Of a DNA stretch of 64,000 nucleotides, positions 34,390 to 45,676 are shown one piece after another. Origin of the DNA: Mytilus californianus (lineage: Eukaryota; Mollusca; Bivalvia; Mytilida; Mytilidae); assembly GCF_021869535.1 (NCBI RefSeq), contig NW_026262690.1, positions 11,581,501-11,645,500 of the forward strand, read 5' to 3'. The notes beneath the pieces were generated by a model. That model was not told the origin of the DNA, ran no database searches, and saw only the letters and a program-made list of their open reading frames with translations. The position numbers were made by a program, and so were the translations under genes. Every line of letters begins with the position of its first letter. Positions within the stretch are counted from its first letter, which is position 1.

Positions 34390-34680
34390 GTGATAGGCGC
34401 AACTTTTTGGAAGTTTTGGTCCTCAGTGCTCTTCAGCTTTGTACTTGTTTTGGTTTTCAAACTTTTTTCATCTGAGCGTCACTGGTTAGTCTTGTGTGGA
34501 CGAGACGCACGTCTGGCGTATTGGATTTTAAACCTGGTGCATTTTGTTAGCTATTATTCGTGTGTTTCTTTGTCCTATATGTTCTCCCATTTATTTGTAT
34601 TGTACTCCTGTCATGTAATGTTGTCATTTTAATGTTATATTTAACATTGCTACATATGAATACAAAAATAAACCGCCCAC
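34390..34680 (+). mobile_element. Mussel repeat carrying a degenerate hammerhead (retrozyme-like)
   Basis: The blocks GTCCTCAGTGCTCTTCAGCT, TTTGTACTTGTTTTGGTTTT and GACGCACGTCTGGCGTATT are those of a repeat I recall as very common in Mytilus. It encodes a hammerhead ribozyme at 34476-34519. No protein. Non-autonomous circular-RNA retroelements with such ribozymes (retrozymes) are known in bivalves. Confidence 0.65.
34476..34519 (+). ncRNA. Type I hammerhead ribozyme, degenerate
   Basis: Stem I GCGUCA (34476-34481) pairs with UGGCGU (34514-34519). The core reads CUGGUUA (34482-34488) where CUGAUGA is expected. Stem II GUC...GAC (34489-34501) is intact. GAGA (34502-34505) stands for GAAA. CGCACGUC (34506-34513) gives a tiny helix III and the GUC cleavage site. 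Two core changes probably abolish cleavage, but the architecture is complete. Confidence 0.7.
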
Positions 34681-34684
34681 CTAT

Positions 34685-35780
34685 TTGAATACAGTTGGTT
34701 TGTCAAAATATCTATCTACCAAACTCGACAAATATCTAAGACACATATATTCGATACAAATGTATCATCATAGGGCGTGTTTGCTGTTGGAGGAATCAGT
34801 GTGGTATCTTTAGGATGTAACTTTTTTATGACATAAATCAAGAAATGTTTATTCGATTCCCAATGTTGTAGGTAAACCATTGTTTGATGAACAGATAAAG
34901 ACGATCTTGAAATTGAGCATGATGAATAGTTGCTAGAGTACAGTGAATAAAATAAAAATGTTCATACTGTTGATCAATTTCAATATTTTTAAAGAATTGA
35001 AGTCGATCTTTTAATTTTAAAATCCACATCTGATCGACAACGCTGATTGAGTATACTGTCATCACAGTAAATTTGAAACCTACATTAGACTGTTGGAAGA
35101 ACAATAATAAGGAACTTACAAAGATGTATAACTGTATCTTCTTTCACTCTACTGGATACTTAATGCAAATTATATTGATAGGTCGATTGAATCAAGCTTC
35201 ATTACATCAATTTTCCACATTAAATTATTAGTTTTTTTCATCAACAATAAATAAACTGGACTTAACAAATTACAAAGCTGGTATTTTTATGAATCCCTGA
35301 CACAAAGTTCTGGTTAAATCATGTTCAATGAAGCAGCAAACGAAATTTAGCCTTTACAAGGAAAGATTCAATGAATTTGAACAATAACTTGGTGTTGTGG
35401 CCCATATTGGACAGTAGCAATTGAAACATGAGGGGGTGCAATTAGGCCCACAAATTCTTTTAAAACAAAAATAAATTGTTCTTAATCTAACTTTTGCATG
35501 TATTGTGTACTCATTTTGAAATTGAAAATGAAAGTAAAGTAAAGTTAATATAGGAAATTATTTTTTTCACCTCCGAGATTAGAACACGCAATCTTCCTCC
35601 TGTGGGTTGGTTCAGCTTTCCAGTTAAGTTAAGAACGTGAAGGAGTTAATCTCATGTTCCTTTATCGCCTCTCACTGTATAATTTAATGTTGATTAAGCT
35701 TATAATCATTCTGTTGTTGATCAATTATTGTTGACAGTATTTTTGGTGATGAATATCAGTTTGAAAATTAACTAGATATC
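34685..35780. other. No gene seen
   Basis: AT-rich, no recognisable exon, array or element. Open frames are short and without domain signatures. Confidence 0.45.
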
Positions 35781-35784
35781 ATTG

Positions 35785-36412
35785 AGATGGGAGCCATCTC
35801 TGTGGGCCCCACTGTGAATAATGTGTGGTAAAAAATGTGTATCTTTATCATTGGACATGGGGTTGTCAACTGAAACTGAAGTTTATGACCTTGACCTTTG
35901 ACCTAGGAAGTTGTACATACATTATGACACACCCTCTGGTGTTGGTTTATATACATGTCAAGTATAAACTTTGAAATCATAACGGTTCTCAAGATATAGA
36001 GCGGACATGATCTTTACCATAGGACATGGGGTTGTCAACTAAAACCAAAGTTTTTGACCTTGACCTTTGACCTAGGAAGTTGTACATACATTATGACACA
36101 CCGTTTGGTGTTGGTTTATATATATGTCAAGTATAAACTTTGAAATCATAACGGTTCTCATGATATAGAGCGGACACAATCTTTACCATAGGACATGGGG
36201 TTGTCAACTAAATCCAAAGTTTTTGACCTTGACCTTTGACCTAGTTAGTTGTACATACATTATGACACACCCTCTGGTGTTGGTTAATATACATGTCAAG
36301 TATAAACTTTGAAATCATAACGGTTCTCTAGATATAGAGCGGACACAATTTGTAACGGACGGACGGACAGACTGATCACTATAGGGCGTCCGCCATTCAG
36401 CTGGGCCCTAAT
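35785..36412. mobile_element. Pearl-like element, three ~170-bp units with GGAC tail
   Basis: GACATGGGGTTGTCAACT recurs near 35855, 36023 and 36193, each followed by TTGACCTTTGACCTA, AGTTGTACATACATTATGAC, and AAATCATAACGGTTCTC. The tail GGACGGACGGACAGAC is at about 36357. GGGCCC occurs near both outer ends. Confidence 0.75.
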
Positions 36413-36439
36413 TAACGACTTAAGATACTGATGAGTACA

Positions 36440-36900
36440 AAGTTCTGAAATTAATAATAGGGTTCAAGATATACCCATTTCTAGAATGAAAAATAAACCC
36501 CAAGTACTTGCAAAGCGGTTTGTGTTCATACCGGCAGACAAAGCAGCCAATAATGTAGTGGTGGTGTGACGCATATACTACACGGAAGTTCTCAAAAACG
36601 AAATTATCAATTCTTCTACATTCAGGTCTGTACGCTCCACAGAGAGTCAAATTGTAAACAAGCATGTCACTGCCACTACACAGAATAAAAAATAAACCCC
36701 AAGTACTTGCAAAGCGGTTTGTGTTCATACTGGCAGACAAAGCAGCCAATAATGTAGTGGTGGTGTGACGCATATACTACACGGAAGTTCTCAATAACGA
36801 AATTATCAATTCTTCTACATTCAGGTCTGTACGCTCCACAGAGAGTCAAATTGTAAACAAGCATGTCACTGCCACTACACAGATAAAAGCCTCTTCCGAA
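36440..36900 (+). pseudogene. RT N-terminal fragment, tandemly duplicated
   Basis: A 199-bp unit occurs twice (about 36486-36684 and 36685-36882) with only about two or three differences. Each plus-strand copy encodes LAKRFVFIPADKAANNVVVV, a stop, RIYYTEVLKNEIINSSTF and SQIVNKHVTAT, the N-terminal landmark of the PADKAANN RT family. The longer minus-strand frames here are shadows. Confidence 0.7.
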
Positions 36901-37529
36901 CATTTGATAGTCCCGACTATGTACTGATTACTTAAATTGCACAAACAACCAAAGTAGTAATTTCTTCAGCAAAATTTTCAAAATATTGTAACAATTATTG
37001 AATTTAACCTATATCTTTGGAACTTCCCAGAAAGTTTGCAAACCTGTTGAGGTTGTGCACCTTCCAGTATGGAGTTGTTTAAATTTTTTCCTGTTTTCCC
37101 ATTTTGCATTTCCATAAGTATAGACCACTCATCATCATTTAAGGAATATTCTGACATAATTTTGAACATTTGACTCTTTGATACAATTTCTATAAGTATT
37201 GCAGATATTTATAATAACTGCCTTCAATTGTTAAGAATGCATTTTAGAAATGACTACTGTCCAGCACACTTTCAATATAGATGCCCTCTGCATGAGCTTA
37301 TTCAATTATTTCTTTAAAAAAAAATGAAAAAATCCTTTTACTGAGTATACTCTTTTCTTTTGTAGAAAGTTAAATATTCTTTCCAAGTTTACAAAATGTC
37401 GGTACATAAAATAATGCAGGAGAAAGGTGGAATTTGCTGGTATGTTTCATTTCATCATTTATATTAAAGAGAGGATTACGATACCAAAGGGACATTCAAA
37501 TTCATAAGTCAACAAGTGAAACTGCTAGC

Positions 37530-37905
37530 TACTGCTCACTAATGATACCCCCAGCCCAAATACCTGACGGTAAACAGGAAGTTGTTGATTGATGAATCTG
37601 AAAATACATCACACAGTATAGCTGACTTATATAAACACTGAAACCAAATTTCAGAAATCCTTGTAATGTAGTTCCTGCGAAAAATGTGACGAAAATTTTC
37701 AACTTGGATGTCATGTGTAAAATGATATAAGTGTTCTGTAAACAGGAAGTCATTAAGTGATGAATCTGAAAACGCATCACACGGTATAGCTGACTCATAT
37801 AACCCCTGAAACCAAATTTCAGAAATCCTTGCAATGCAGTTCCTGAGAAAGATGCGACTAAAAATATTCATGGGACGGACGGACAGACAGACAGAGGTAA
37901 AACAG
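37530..37905. mobile_element. Pearl-like element, two ~170-bp units with GGAC tail
   Basis: ACCAAATTTCAGAAATCCTTG occurs near 37643 and 37812, preceded in each unit by AAACAGGAAGT, GATGAATCTGAAAA and CATCACAC. The tail GGACGGACGGACAGACAGAC starts near 37873. Confidence 0.75.
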
Positions 37906-38579
37906 TATATAAAAACAAACTAACAAAGCCATGGCAAAAACTGTATGACTAAGACTTTCTCCATGTATCGTTTTATCATATGCAACAAATTGGTTATAAA
38001 AAATTAAGCTAATAATAATTAATCTGAAAGACACTGAAATGATAACTCATTTTTTAACATTTTTCTTTACATCATGTTTAACAAGCTTTGGCATTAAATA
38101 ATATAACTATATAGTTATCAACGATAAAATAAATAAATAAATCTGTTTACAGAGAAAAATATTTGACCCTTGAATATTTTTTGCAATAAATAAATTATCC
38201 AAGGCTTTAAAAAAGTTTGTATATATTATGACCAGACATTGTAGGTTATCAGCCACATGTCACATTAAAAGCTGGATAGGTATGCTAGATGGGCCAGTGA
38301 AATTGGTTTCCAAGTCCATATAATCATCACCATATAGTGTTAAGAATAAAAAACATCACATGAACAAATCATCAAAATTTCAATTACATTGTTCCAAATA
38401 AGAAATAGATTCTTTAAAAAAAAAATTGGCAAAAAAAGTTAGGACATTCAGAAAAGCAAGAAATTTATGATGTAAATCCTTAAATTGTGCAGCGAAGTTA
38501 GTATACTCTTTTTAAATTTTAATCACATTATTTGTATGCAGTATAATTTTAAGGAGATATGATATGGGTATGTCCTTAA

Positions 38580-38969
38580 GGAAGTTCGCTACTCAGTTTC
38601 AAAATAACAAGATTTTCATAACACTAGTATATATTGATAGGGGATAAATAAAGGAACAAAAAGAGCAAAAATAAAATATAGGTCAATGTGCTTATTTTCG
38701 AGATATTAGCCATTGAAATTTTGGCGGGAAAATATTCTCTCTTGATTTTTCATAGCTTTATCATTGACAAGTTAAAGTTCTCAAAAACTATTAAAAAGTA
38801 ACAAAGATTTTATGAGACTTTTACAGATGGCTTATAATTATACATGTAAATGATTTATAAAAAGAAAAATGGGGGTTTGTGGGCAAAATTTTTTAAGGCA
38901 TTCAAATGGCTAAAACCAGAGAATTCCGAAAATCTGACAAAAATTCCAAAACATGACAAGCGAACATCC
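38580..38969. mobile_element. MITE flanked by TTAA (piggyBac-like)
   Basis: The ends are GGAAGTTCGCT (left) and GCGAACATCC (right, inverted), flanked by TTAA at 38576-38579 and 38970-38973. TTAA duplication is the signature of piggyBac-type transposition. 390 bp, no ORF. Confidence 0.75.
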
Positions 38970-39761
38970 TTAAATCATGTATAATATTCTCATTTTATTT
39001 GTCTGTACATCAACAAGTGTGATAAAAAAGCACAGCATGTTCCTCAATTTGAAGTTATTAACATATTCATGAGTAGACTATGGAAAATTAAATTGTAAAA
39101 ATATAAAACATACAATTATAGTTTGAAACCTGTGTTTTCCCAATGGATATTCAATTGCATCTTAGCATAGAGGAAATTTAAACAGTTTCTTTCTCCTGAA
39201 AAAACATATGGGTGAATCAAATTTTATGATGATACCTTAGAAAACATTTGAGATGAGATCAGGTTAAAAAATTACAGCATCTTGGAAACTGTTTTCTTAA
39301 AATTCCTAAGGGAAAACACTGGCTAAGCTTCAAACATGTTTTCTGATTGTCTAATAATTATAAATCAAGCATAATGTTTTTGGCACTGGGTGTCTATTTG
39401 ACTGAATAATTACTACATATATCAAAATTAGTCTTTTCTGGTTGTACTGAGGATTAATTATCATTCATTTGATATCGATGTTTGTTTATTTCCTTGTTAA
39501 AGGTAAACCACGAATTTAATTGTTGAACAAGTATGTTATAGGTTTGTATGGAAACTTTGGTAAATCCACCAAATCAAGGTTACCACGAAAAATACCATTT
39601 TTCTTCAATCCACGAAAATTGGTACACATGAAAACTGATGAATCCACAGTATACATATCATTGTGCAAACTTAAATTATTTTCATCAGAAATGGAATCTA
39701 TAAAAGCATTTGATAAAAAATTTTATAAAAATAATTAAAATTGACTTTATAAACTTGTACA

Positions 39762-40109
39762 TCAGAGAATCTTTTCTTTAATTAAAAATCTTTTAGCATC
39801 TTTAAATCCTTGATTATAATATTGCATTAATACTTTATTTGATGGTGGGATCATAGCATGACTGAAACGTATGAGATTGTTCTTGTTTACTTGGAATCCC
39901 TGATTGTTAACACTGACATACCATTCTTTACCAAGTTTATCATTCGGTGATATGTCTTGACGACCACAAAATGGGGACACCTGAATTGTTCTTTCATTTT
40001 TAAAAACCACCATATTGTCAGTAATTCCTCCATCCATGTAATTCTGTCCATCTATTTTTACTGGAAGTCTACTGGCATAGAGAGGTATATGACTGCTGGC
40101 AAGTAGGCA
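39762..40109 (-). CDS. PNPLA4: PNPLA4-like patatin phospholipase, last coding exon
   Basis: Begins after a TTTCAG acceptor (40112-40110) at codon 1 of the exon (phase 0) and ends with TGA at 39762-39764, encoding the last 115 residues. Landmarks: CLLASSHIPLYA, GQNYMDGGITDN with the catalytic Asp of the Ser-Asp dyad, IQVSPFCGRQDISP, and a C-terminal helix with PPSNKVL and the GFKDAKRFL block. Residue order and spacing match the vertebrate PNPLA4 family as I remember it. A possible AATAAA lies about 270 nt downstream (39485-39490). Confidence 0.85.
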   Translation of the reverse strand, partial: CLLASSHIPLYASRLPVKIDGQNYMDGGITDNMVVFKNERTIQVSPFCGRQDISPNDKLGKEWYVSVNNQGFQVNKNNLIRFSHAMIPPSNKVLMQYYNQGFKDAKRFLIKEKIL

Positions 40110-41192
40110 CTGAAACAAATAAACAAAATAATATAATCCTACTTTCCAAATTATGTGCTGTTTTTATTTCACTGTTCAAGCTTATGGTTATCCTGCTTGC
40201 AGCTGCATTTTACAGGTTAATCCTGTGTTTTATTTTTATGACTTATGGTGTAGATATGCAGAGATAAGGGAGCTAGGCATGTAAAACTGGCTTTACCCTA
40301 TTTTGTGTCGATATATTTACAAAGTCAGGCTATTTGTACAATGTAATTTTCCGTGTCGTTTTTCCTTATTTTTTTTCCGGAGGAATTCCATCAGGAATGC
40401 TCAACACAAAAAATTTGTAAAGCTAAATACATATTGGAAGGTTGATAAACCAACATGATATTTACTGACAGCCATAGACACGTTTACAGATTTTAAGTCA
40501 ACAGGTTCATGTACTGCCTAAAAAGATCAAACAATATACTTCAATCTGTGAGAAATTATTTAGACATGAAAAAGAGAAAATGAAAAGACAGGAAAAAAAG
40601 CTAATTATGGATCAGAAATTTATTTGTCTGCTATTTCTCTCAGGAACAATCAGGTACAAAAACTGAAAAATTGAAACAACAGACATTATTTTATTATACT
40701 CTTAAGTACTGTATAAAGATAGAATGCTTAAATGTAAACTGAACAGATCATCAAATGACTATTTCAAGCACAACTTTTCTTAAATAACTTGACAAATACA
40801 ACCAGAGATTGTCTTGAGACTACATAGGACTGGATGAAACTAAAAACTATTTCTAGTAATAGGATCATAATGAGGCCAAAAGTAGGTCAACTTGAAATAA
40901 ATGTACATGTCATCCGTCACTACTTAAAATACACGACTTTAAACAATAAATAACTGGAAGTTAAATTATGAAAAAAGTTAAACACATCTTTAATTTTATC
41001 TGTTTTACATTATGTTTTATTTTATTTACAGCTGGTTGATCAATAGGTACATTCAAAAATCGAAATTTGAAAAACTAAGATACTCTCATAAAAACTCTAA
41101 CCATGTTTGGTATGGTGAACTATTTCATTTAACTTGTGCTGAGACAGATTTTTACCCCCACATCTCTAACTTTTACTTTTTGTGTAACTTAC

Positions 41193-41423
41193 CTTTATTA
41201 AATGTTCTCTTGATTGATACTGATGGACAAGAACATTTTTCCTGGTTCTTGTATTGGTTAATGATATGTATAGTTTCCCTGATGCTTTATGATGAGCATC
41301 TTCAGGTAACATTGTATTTAAAAATGTCTTTATAGAGTCCAATAAATTATAACCTGGTGTAAGAGCTCCTAGTGGTTTAGACTTCACTTCTTTGGCTAAT
41401 CCATAGGTAAAATTTTTACATTC
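41193..41423 (-). CDS. PNPLA4: PNPLA4-like patatin phospholipase, middle exon
   Basis: 77 codons, phase 0 at both ends, bordered by a TTTGCAG acceptor (41426-41424) and a GTAAGT donor (41192-41187). Sequence ECKNFTYGLAKEVK, LGALTPGYNLLDSIKTFL, LPEDAHHKASGKLYISLTN, SREHLIK. This is the helical segment and central strand between the nucleophile and the catalytic Asp in patatin folds. The plus-strand frame over it is a shadow. Confidence 0.88.
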
Positions 41424-41736
41424 CTGCAAATCATAAAATAAATATCTTTAATAAGATCCCTTAAATATGAATGAAAAATCAAAATGAAATCCATATTTGA
41501 TTGATCAAAAATAAACCTCTTTGAATGAGTATAGAAGTAATTAGTTTTATAGTATATGGATTAAAGCAGATGTGGATATACACCAATGAAACAGCAACAG
41601 AATGACACAAACAAAAATCAAAGTCTGGAAGTGCTGAAAAGGCAGTTTGTGACTTCTAGTTTTCTATCCAAATGTAATGGAATCACACATGATAAAACTG
41701 TATTTATCAATTTAGATGATTCAATTCATCGGTTTA

Positions 41737-42065
41737 TTCCCAATTGTCCCACATTATTTTATGAAGTAAAATGTTCTTAAATAAACAAGGTAGCTATTGT
41801 TTGTTTTGCTCAATAAACAATAACAAATTTTTGCATGTTCAAACTATTATTCAATATAAATTTTATAAAAGTATAAAATATGATTTTTACAATTTTGTTG
41901 TAAATCATCAAATTAATGCACTTTTGACTAAATAATTTAACATTTATGAGTTATGAAATATATCTATAATGTTACGTTATAAAAGAAATATCAATACCAT
42001 AATTTTAATTAGATTTTTTTTTAAAAGTTTTTTAAATAAATTTAGAAATAATGCATGCAATTGAA
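41737..42065 (+). repeat. ~330-bp direct repeat, copy 1 (PNPLA4 intron)
   Basis: Shares TTATTCCCAATTGTCCCACA, AAACAAGGTAGCTATTGTTT, GCATGTTCAAACTATTATTC and AATAATGCATGCA with 43018-43380. The copies flank 0.95 kb. This could be a short non-autonomous LTR element or a simple duplication. Confidence 0.8.
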
Positions 42066-42764
42066 ACAAATAAAAGGATAAATAACTTATTTACACTGAA
42101 CACTCTACATGCACTTGTTGATGGAGAGATGTTCCAATAGTCTTTGCACTTTTACCAGGGAAGTCAGAGGCCATTTACACAATTTACACATGCATAAATA
42201 GAAGACATCTAGAATGCACTAGAAGACCTGGAAAATTTCGGAATCAACAGCAAATACCACTCTGTTACGGACCACGTCACAACATACTGGATTGAAAGCA
42301 AGAGGCAGCTATGGAACCATTACCAAACCGAGGGACCAAGGACGACAAACAACCTCGAAGGATAGAACAGCAGCTTGAAAATGGTGATACCACACCCAAA
42401 CATACATGACATATGCATTGTACACGCTTAAAGAAGAACAGACAGCAAACGAAGTGACCATTATTCAGTACCAAGCCGAGGAAGTACGATCAAAAAAGAG
42501 AAGTAAATACACAGAACTCAATCAACACCTACATAAGAATTCAAAGATCATCTTCAGATGGTGAAGTTACAGTTTTTCGGTATGTTAACACATTGCCTCT
42601 TATTTGTTACACTTGGACTAAATTTGCTGCAATTATATGTGTTGTGATGTTTATATTATGTATTATGCATGCTTTATTGTTGTACCTTCTGCATTGTATG
42701 TGCTTTATAGAATCTGCTCTTCATGTCATGTGTGTGCTTTAATGAATTATAAAAATAAGAAGAT

Positions 42765-42835
42765 GTGGTATGATTGCCAATGAGACAACTCTCCACAAGA
42801 GACCAAATGACACAGAATTTAACAACTTATGTGTG
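42765..42835 (+). mobile_element. Mussel-type short dispersed element (fragment)
   Basis: AAGATGTGGTATGATTGCCA, ATGAGACAACTCTCCACAAG and AGACCAAATGACACAGA. This is the cleanest copy of the family signature in the window. Confidence 0.85.
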
Positions 42836-43017
42836 CTTTATTGTATTAAGCTGTTTATATTGTGTGCTTAATTGTAACTCTTTAGTACACATTGATGTTG
42901 AATTGAGTAGTGCTTGATATGTGATATATTATGACTTAATATTATATTCTATGTTTGGTGATACATGTAATGCAATTCTAATATTCTGTGCAAAATAAAA
43001 TATGTAAACATTATTGG

Positions 43018-43380
43018 TTTATTCCCGATTGTCCCACTTTTTAAAATTTTAGAGTTCTGATTGTCCCACATTATTTTATGAAATAAAATGTTCTTAGATA
43101 AACAAGGTAGCTATTGTTTGTTTTGCTAAATAAACAAGAATTTATAATTGCATGTTCAAACTATTATTCAATATTAATTTAATAAAAAGTAAATTTTTTT
43201 TTTTTAAATCATTAGATTAATGTACTTTTGATTAAATGATATATTTTTGACTTATGAAATATATCTACAATGTTTCGTTAAATTTATGAAAAAAAAATGT
43301 CAATACTGTAATTTAACTTAACTTTTCTCTAAACAATGCTAAAGTTTTTTAAATAAATTTAGAAATAATGCATGCATCCG
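43018..43380 (+). repeat. ~330-bp direct repeat, copy 2 (PNPLA4 intron)
   Basis: Counterpart of 41737-42065. Followed by three more ATTGTCCCAC words at 43381-43440, so the word itself is a short tandem motif. Confidence 0.8.
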
Positions 43381-43574
43381 ATTGTCCCACATTTAAGCTT
43401 CCCAATTGTCCCACAAACATTTTCCCGATTGTCCCACAAAATTTCATTACTTTTTTACCTGTAATTTCAAAAAGAAGGACAATCGGGAAGACACCAATTC
43501 ATCCTTTAAACTCTTTTCAGAAATGTTTATTGGTAATTGAGATTTGAAAACAGTTATTTTTTTTCCTCAAATTG

Positions 43575-43849
43575 TATCGATTGATTGATTGATTGTTGGT
43601 GTTTTAACGCCACTTTTAAGCGCTACATTTGGGCTATTTCGTGTTGGCCAGTTTTTATTGGTGGAGGAAGCCGGAGTGGAAGGAGAAAACCACCGACCTT
43701 CGATAGGAAAACTGACAATCCTAGTCAATTAAGATTGGAGTCAAGTGCACCCGCACGAGCGGGATTTGAACTCACAACCTCAGTGTTGACAGCTAGTGAT
43801 AACAGTAGTAGAACTACATGTACTTAGACCACTTGGCCATCGAAGCCCC
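43575..43849 (-). mobile_element. tRNA-derived SINE (PNPLA4 intron)
   Basis: Same family as 22715-22970. The minus-strand head is GGGGCTTCGATGGCCAAGTG, with a B-box relic GAGTTCAAATCCC and a (GATT)n tail at 43568-43590. Confidence 0.85.
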
Positions 43850-44132
43850 AAAAATTGCATGGATAGGGGTAAATTAATATGCCCCCGATATTTTGTCACA
43901 AGGGCATAAATATGATGATTTACTCCAACTGCTAGTCAGAAGAAACCTAGTATAATAAATCTGATTTAATTTGTAAATTAAAATCATGGAAATTTCTATT
44001 TTTTTATTCATTGTATCATGCAGACGTAAGTAGTACATGTAGTATGGACATCATTTTGATGGTTAAAAACGTTATAAATAAATAAAATGTACTGTCTTAC
44101 TTGCTTACAATGAGAACAAACATCAATCATAC

Positions 44133-44319
44133 CTCTATCTTACTATCATCAATTACCAGGACAGAAGCAACCAATGACCCAGCACTAGCACCTGCTACTT
44201 TCTGTATGCTAGATAGAAATGAAGAACCATGCTGTTTGAGACATGCAGCTACTCCTAAGTGATAAATACCCAGGAATCCACATCCACATAAGGATAGATT
44301 CATCTCATCTTCATAGTTA
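44133..44319 (-). CDS. PNPLA4: PNPLA4-like patatin phospholipase, nucleophile exon
   Basis: Lipid hydrolase/transacylase of the patatin-like family, with known PNPLA4 activity on triacylglycerol and retinyl esters. The exon carries the oxyanion loop CGCGFLGIYHLG and the nucleophile elbow VAGASAGSLVASV (GxSxG). It ends KIE before a GT donor at 44132. With the two downstream exons it gives 254 residues, against about 253 in human PNPLA4. The first base follows a CAG acceptor, so an upstream exon probably exists. Met at 44303-44301 could be the start, otherwise a few codons come from that exon. Introns are 2.7 and 1.1 kb. No break seen: a likely functional single-copy gene. Confidence 0.85.
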
Positions 44320-44370
44320 CTGTAAAACAGAAAGATCTATACATGTATAAAGCCGCTATACATGTACATG

Positions 44371-44405
44371 AGTGATAAATACCCAGGAATCCACATCCAT
44401 ATACA
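44371..44405. repeat. Duplicate of a piece of the PNPLA4 nucleophile exon
   Basis: GTGATAAATACCCAGGAATC continues to CACATCCA and repeats 44261-44292 of the exon, about 110 bp upstream of it on the gene. It lies in intron or 5' sequence and is too short to code. Confidence 0.8.
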
Positions 44406-44409
44406 TGAT

Positions 44410-45525
44410 ATAGGGATTAGAGTTAGGAATCGGCTTGAAAATTATAATTAATTAATCAGAATAATTAGGCAGCATGCTCCGATTCAATCTTTAATTATAA
44501 TCTGCTTTTGATTTATATGCAAATAAAGAAGGAGTTTAGAAACACACTTTGACTTTTGTAACATTTTTTTATATCATGAAAAGTATTCCAGAATTGGCAG
44601 TACCTAAATTAGCATACTGTATGTACATATATACTGATGTACATAACAACCAGTATAACGTACCAATCTTTCAAGTTAGATATCTTTTACTATGTTGATT
44701 CTATACTGGTTGTTGCATTTAACATGTTTAAGAGATTAGTTAATTTTTTTACTGCTTTTATGCATAATCAAATTGTAATTATCATGATTATACTGATAAA
44801 CACCCACATGTCATTATTACTCCAGTACAAAATCTTCTTTTTTGGACTTTAATGGGCATTTTTTTCCATTCAAGTAGAAGGACTTGGGTGTATAAATAAA
44901 CTTAGTCAGGTAAAATCTTTGAGATGCTCCAGCAGGTAACGATTGTTTTGTACTCTATTTGTTGATATGGATATGGGCAATAGATATCTACAATAGGCGA
45001 TTTAAACTAGTGTGTAGCTGAGCAGACAGTATCAATATAATTTAGGTGTTGCACCATTCAGAATGGTTGTATTTAAAAACCTGGTGGGTATTTAAAAAAT
45101 CCCAGGTGAGAGGTGAAATTTACGGGTGTCACCCACAGAATACAGGTCAGTTGACAGGTATGCATTCTGGACTAGTAGTTGGAAAAGATTTGGTGCAGAT
45201 TGCACCATGTTAGGTAACTTAGGTTACATAGTATTTTACAATTTTATGTAATTAAAAGAATTATGATGTTTAAAAGGCTTAACAATTTTTTGGTGTGACT
45301 CCGTAATTATTTAGACAAAAAAATGCCCAGAGCAAAATTCAATAGATTTATCGTTCTGAAATATAAAATGCATTTAACTTTTATATACCTAGAGAATGCT
45401 AGGCCTTGAAACTTTTCCAACTACACAGGTTTGTCTGTACTCTGGGAGTTATTTTCGAGGTGTAAACCCAGCCCATTTGAGCCATGATGGCATCATGGAC
45501 ATAATTTCTAGAACCTCAACTTGTA
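44410..45525. other. No further exon identified; 5' side of the PNPLA4-like gene
   Basis: A 5' exon or promoter of the gene is expected on this side, but no convincing ATG-plus-donor was picked out. Confidence 0.35.
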
Positions 45526-45529
45526 ACGG

Positions 45530-45676
45530 CATAGGCGGACCCGAGGGGGGGGCCTTTCGTGGGGAAAATTGGGTAGATTATATAGGGAATCACTGAAGCA
45601 TGACTGTAGCGGGGCCCCCTCTTATGCCATGGCAGTCAGTAGGCCCCCCCTTTAAAAAGTTCTGGATCCGCCACTG
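45530..45676. mobile_element. Short GGCGGA-ended MITE (hAT-like?)
   Basis: CATAGGCGGACCC on the left and GGATCCGCCACTG on the right are imperfect inverses, with a C/G-run interior. No clear target duplication. Confidence 0.5.

Noticed and set aside
36427-36455. CTGATGA followed by GAAA near 36430 as a hammerhead
   Set aside because: The sequence between the two boxes does not form stem II, and no stem I partner follows.
36420-36903. Two overlapping minus frames of 117 and 75 codons
   Set aside because: The same DNA read on the plus strand gives the PADKAANN RT landmark in both tandem copies. The minus frames are shadows.
39520-39738. 72-codon plus frame downstream of PNPLA4
   Set aside because: Rich in AATCCACGAAAA-type words common in mussel intergenic DNA, and no domain signature.
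41012-41335. 107-codon plus frame
   Set aside because: Overlaps the PNPLA4 middle exon on the other strand, has no domain, and reflects intron plus antisense coding.
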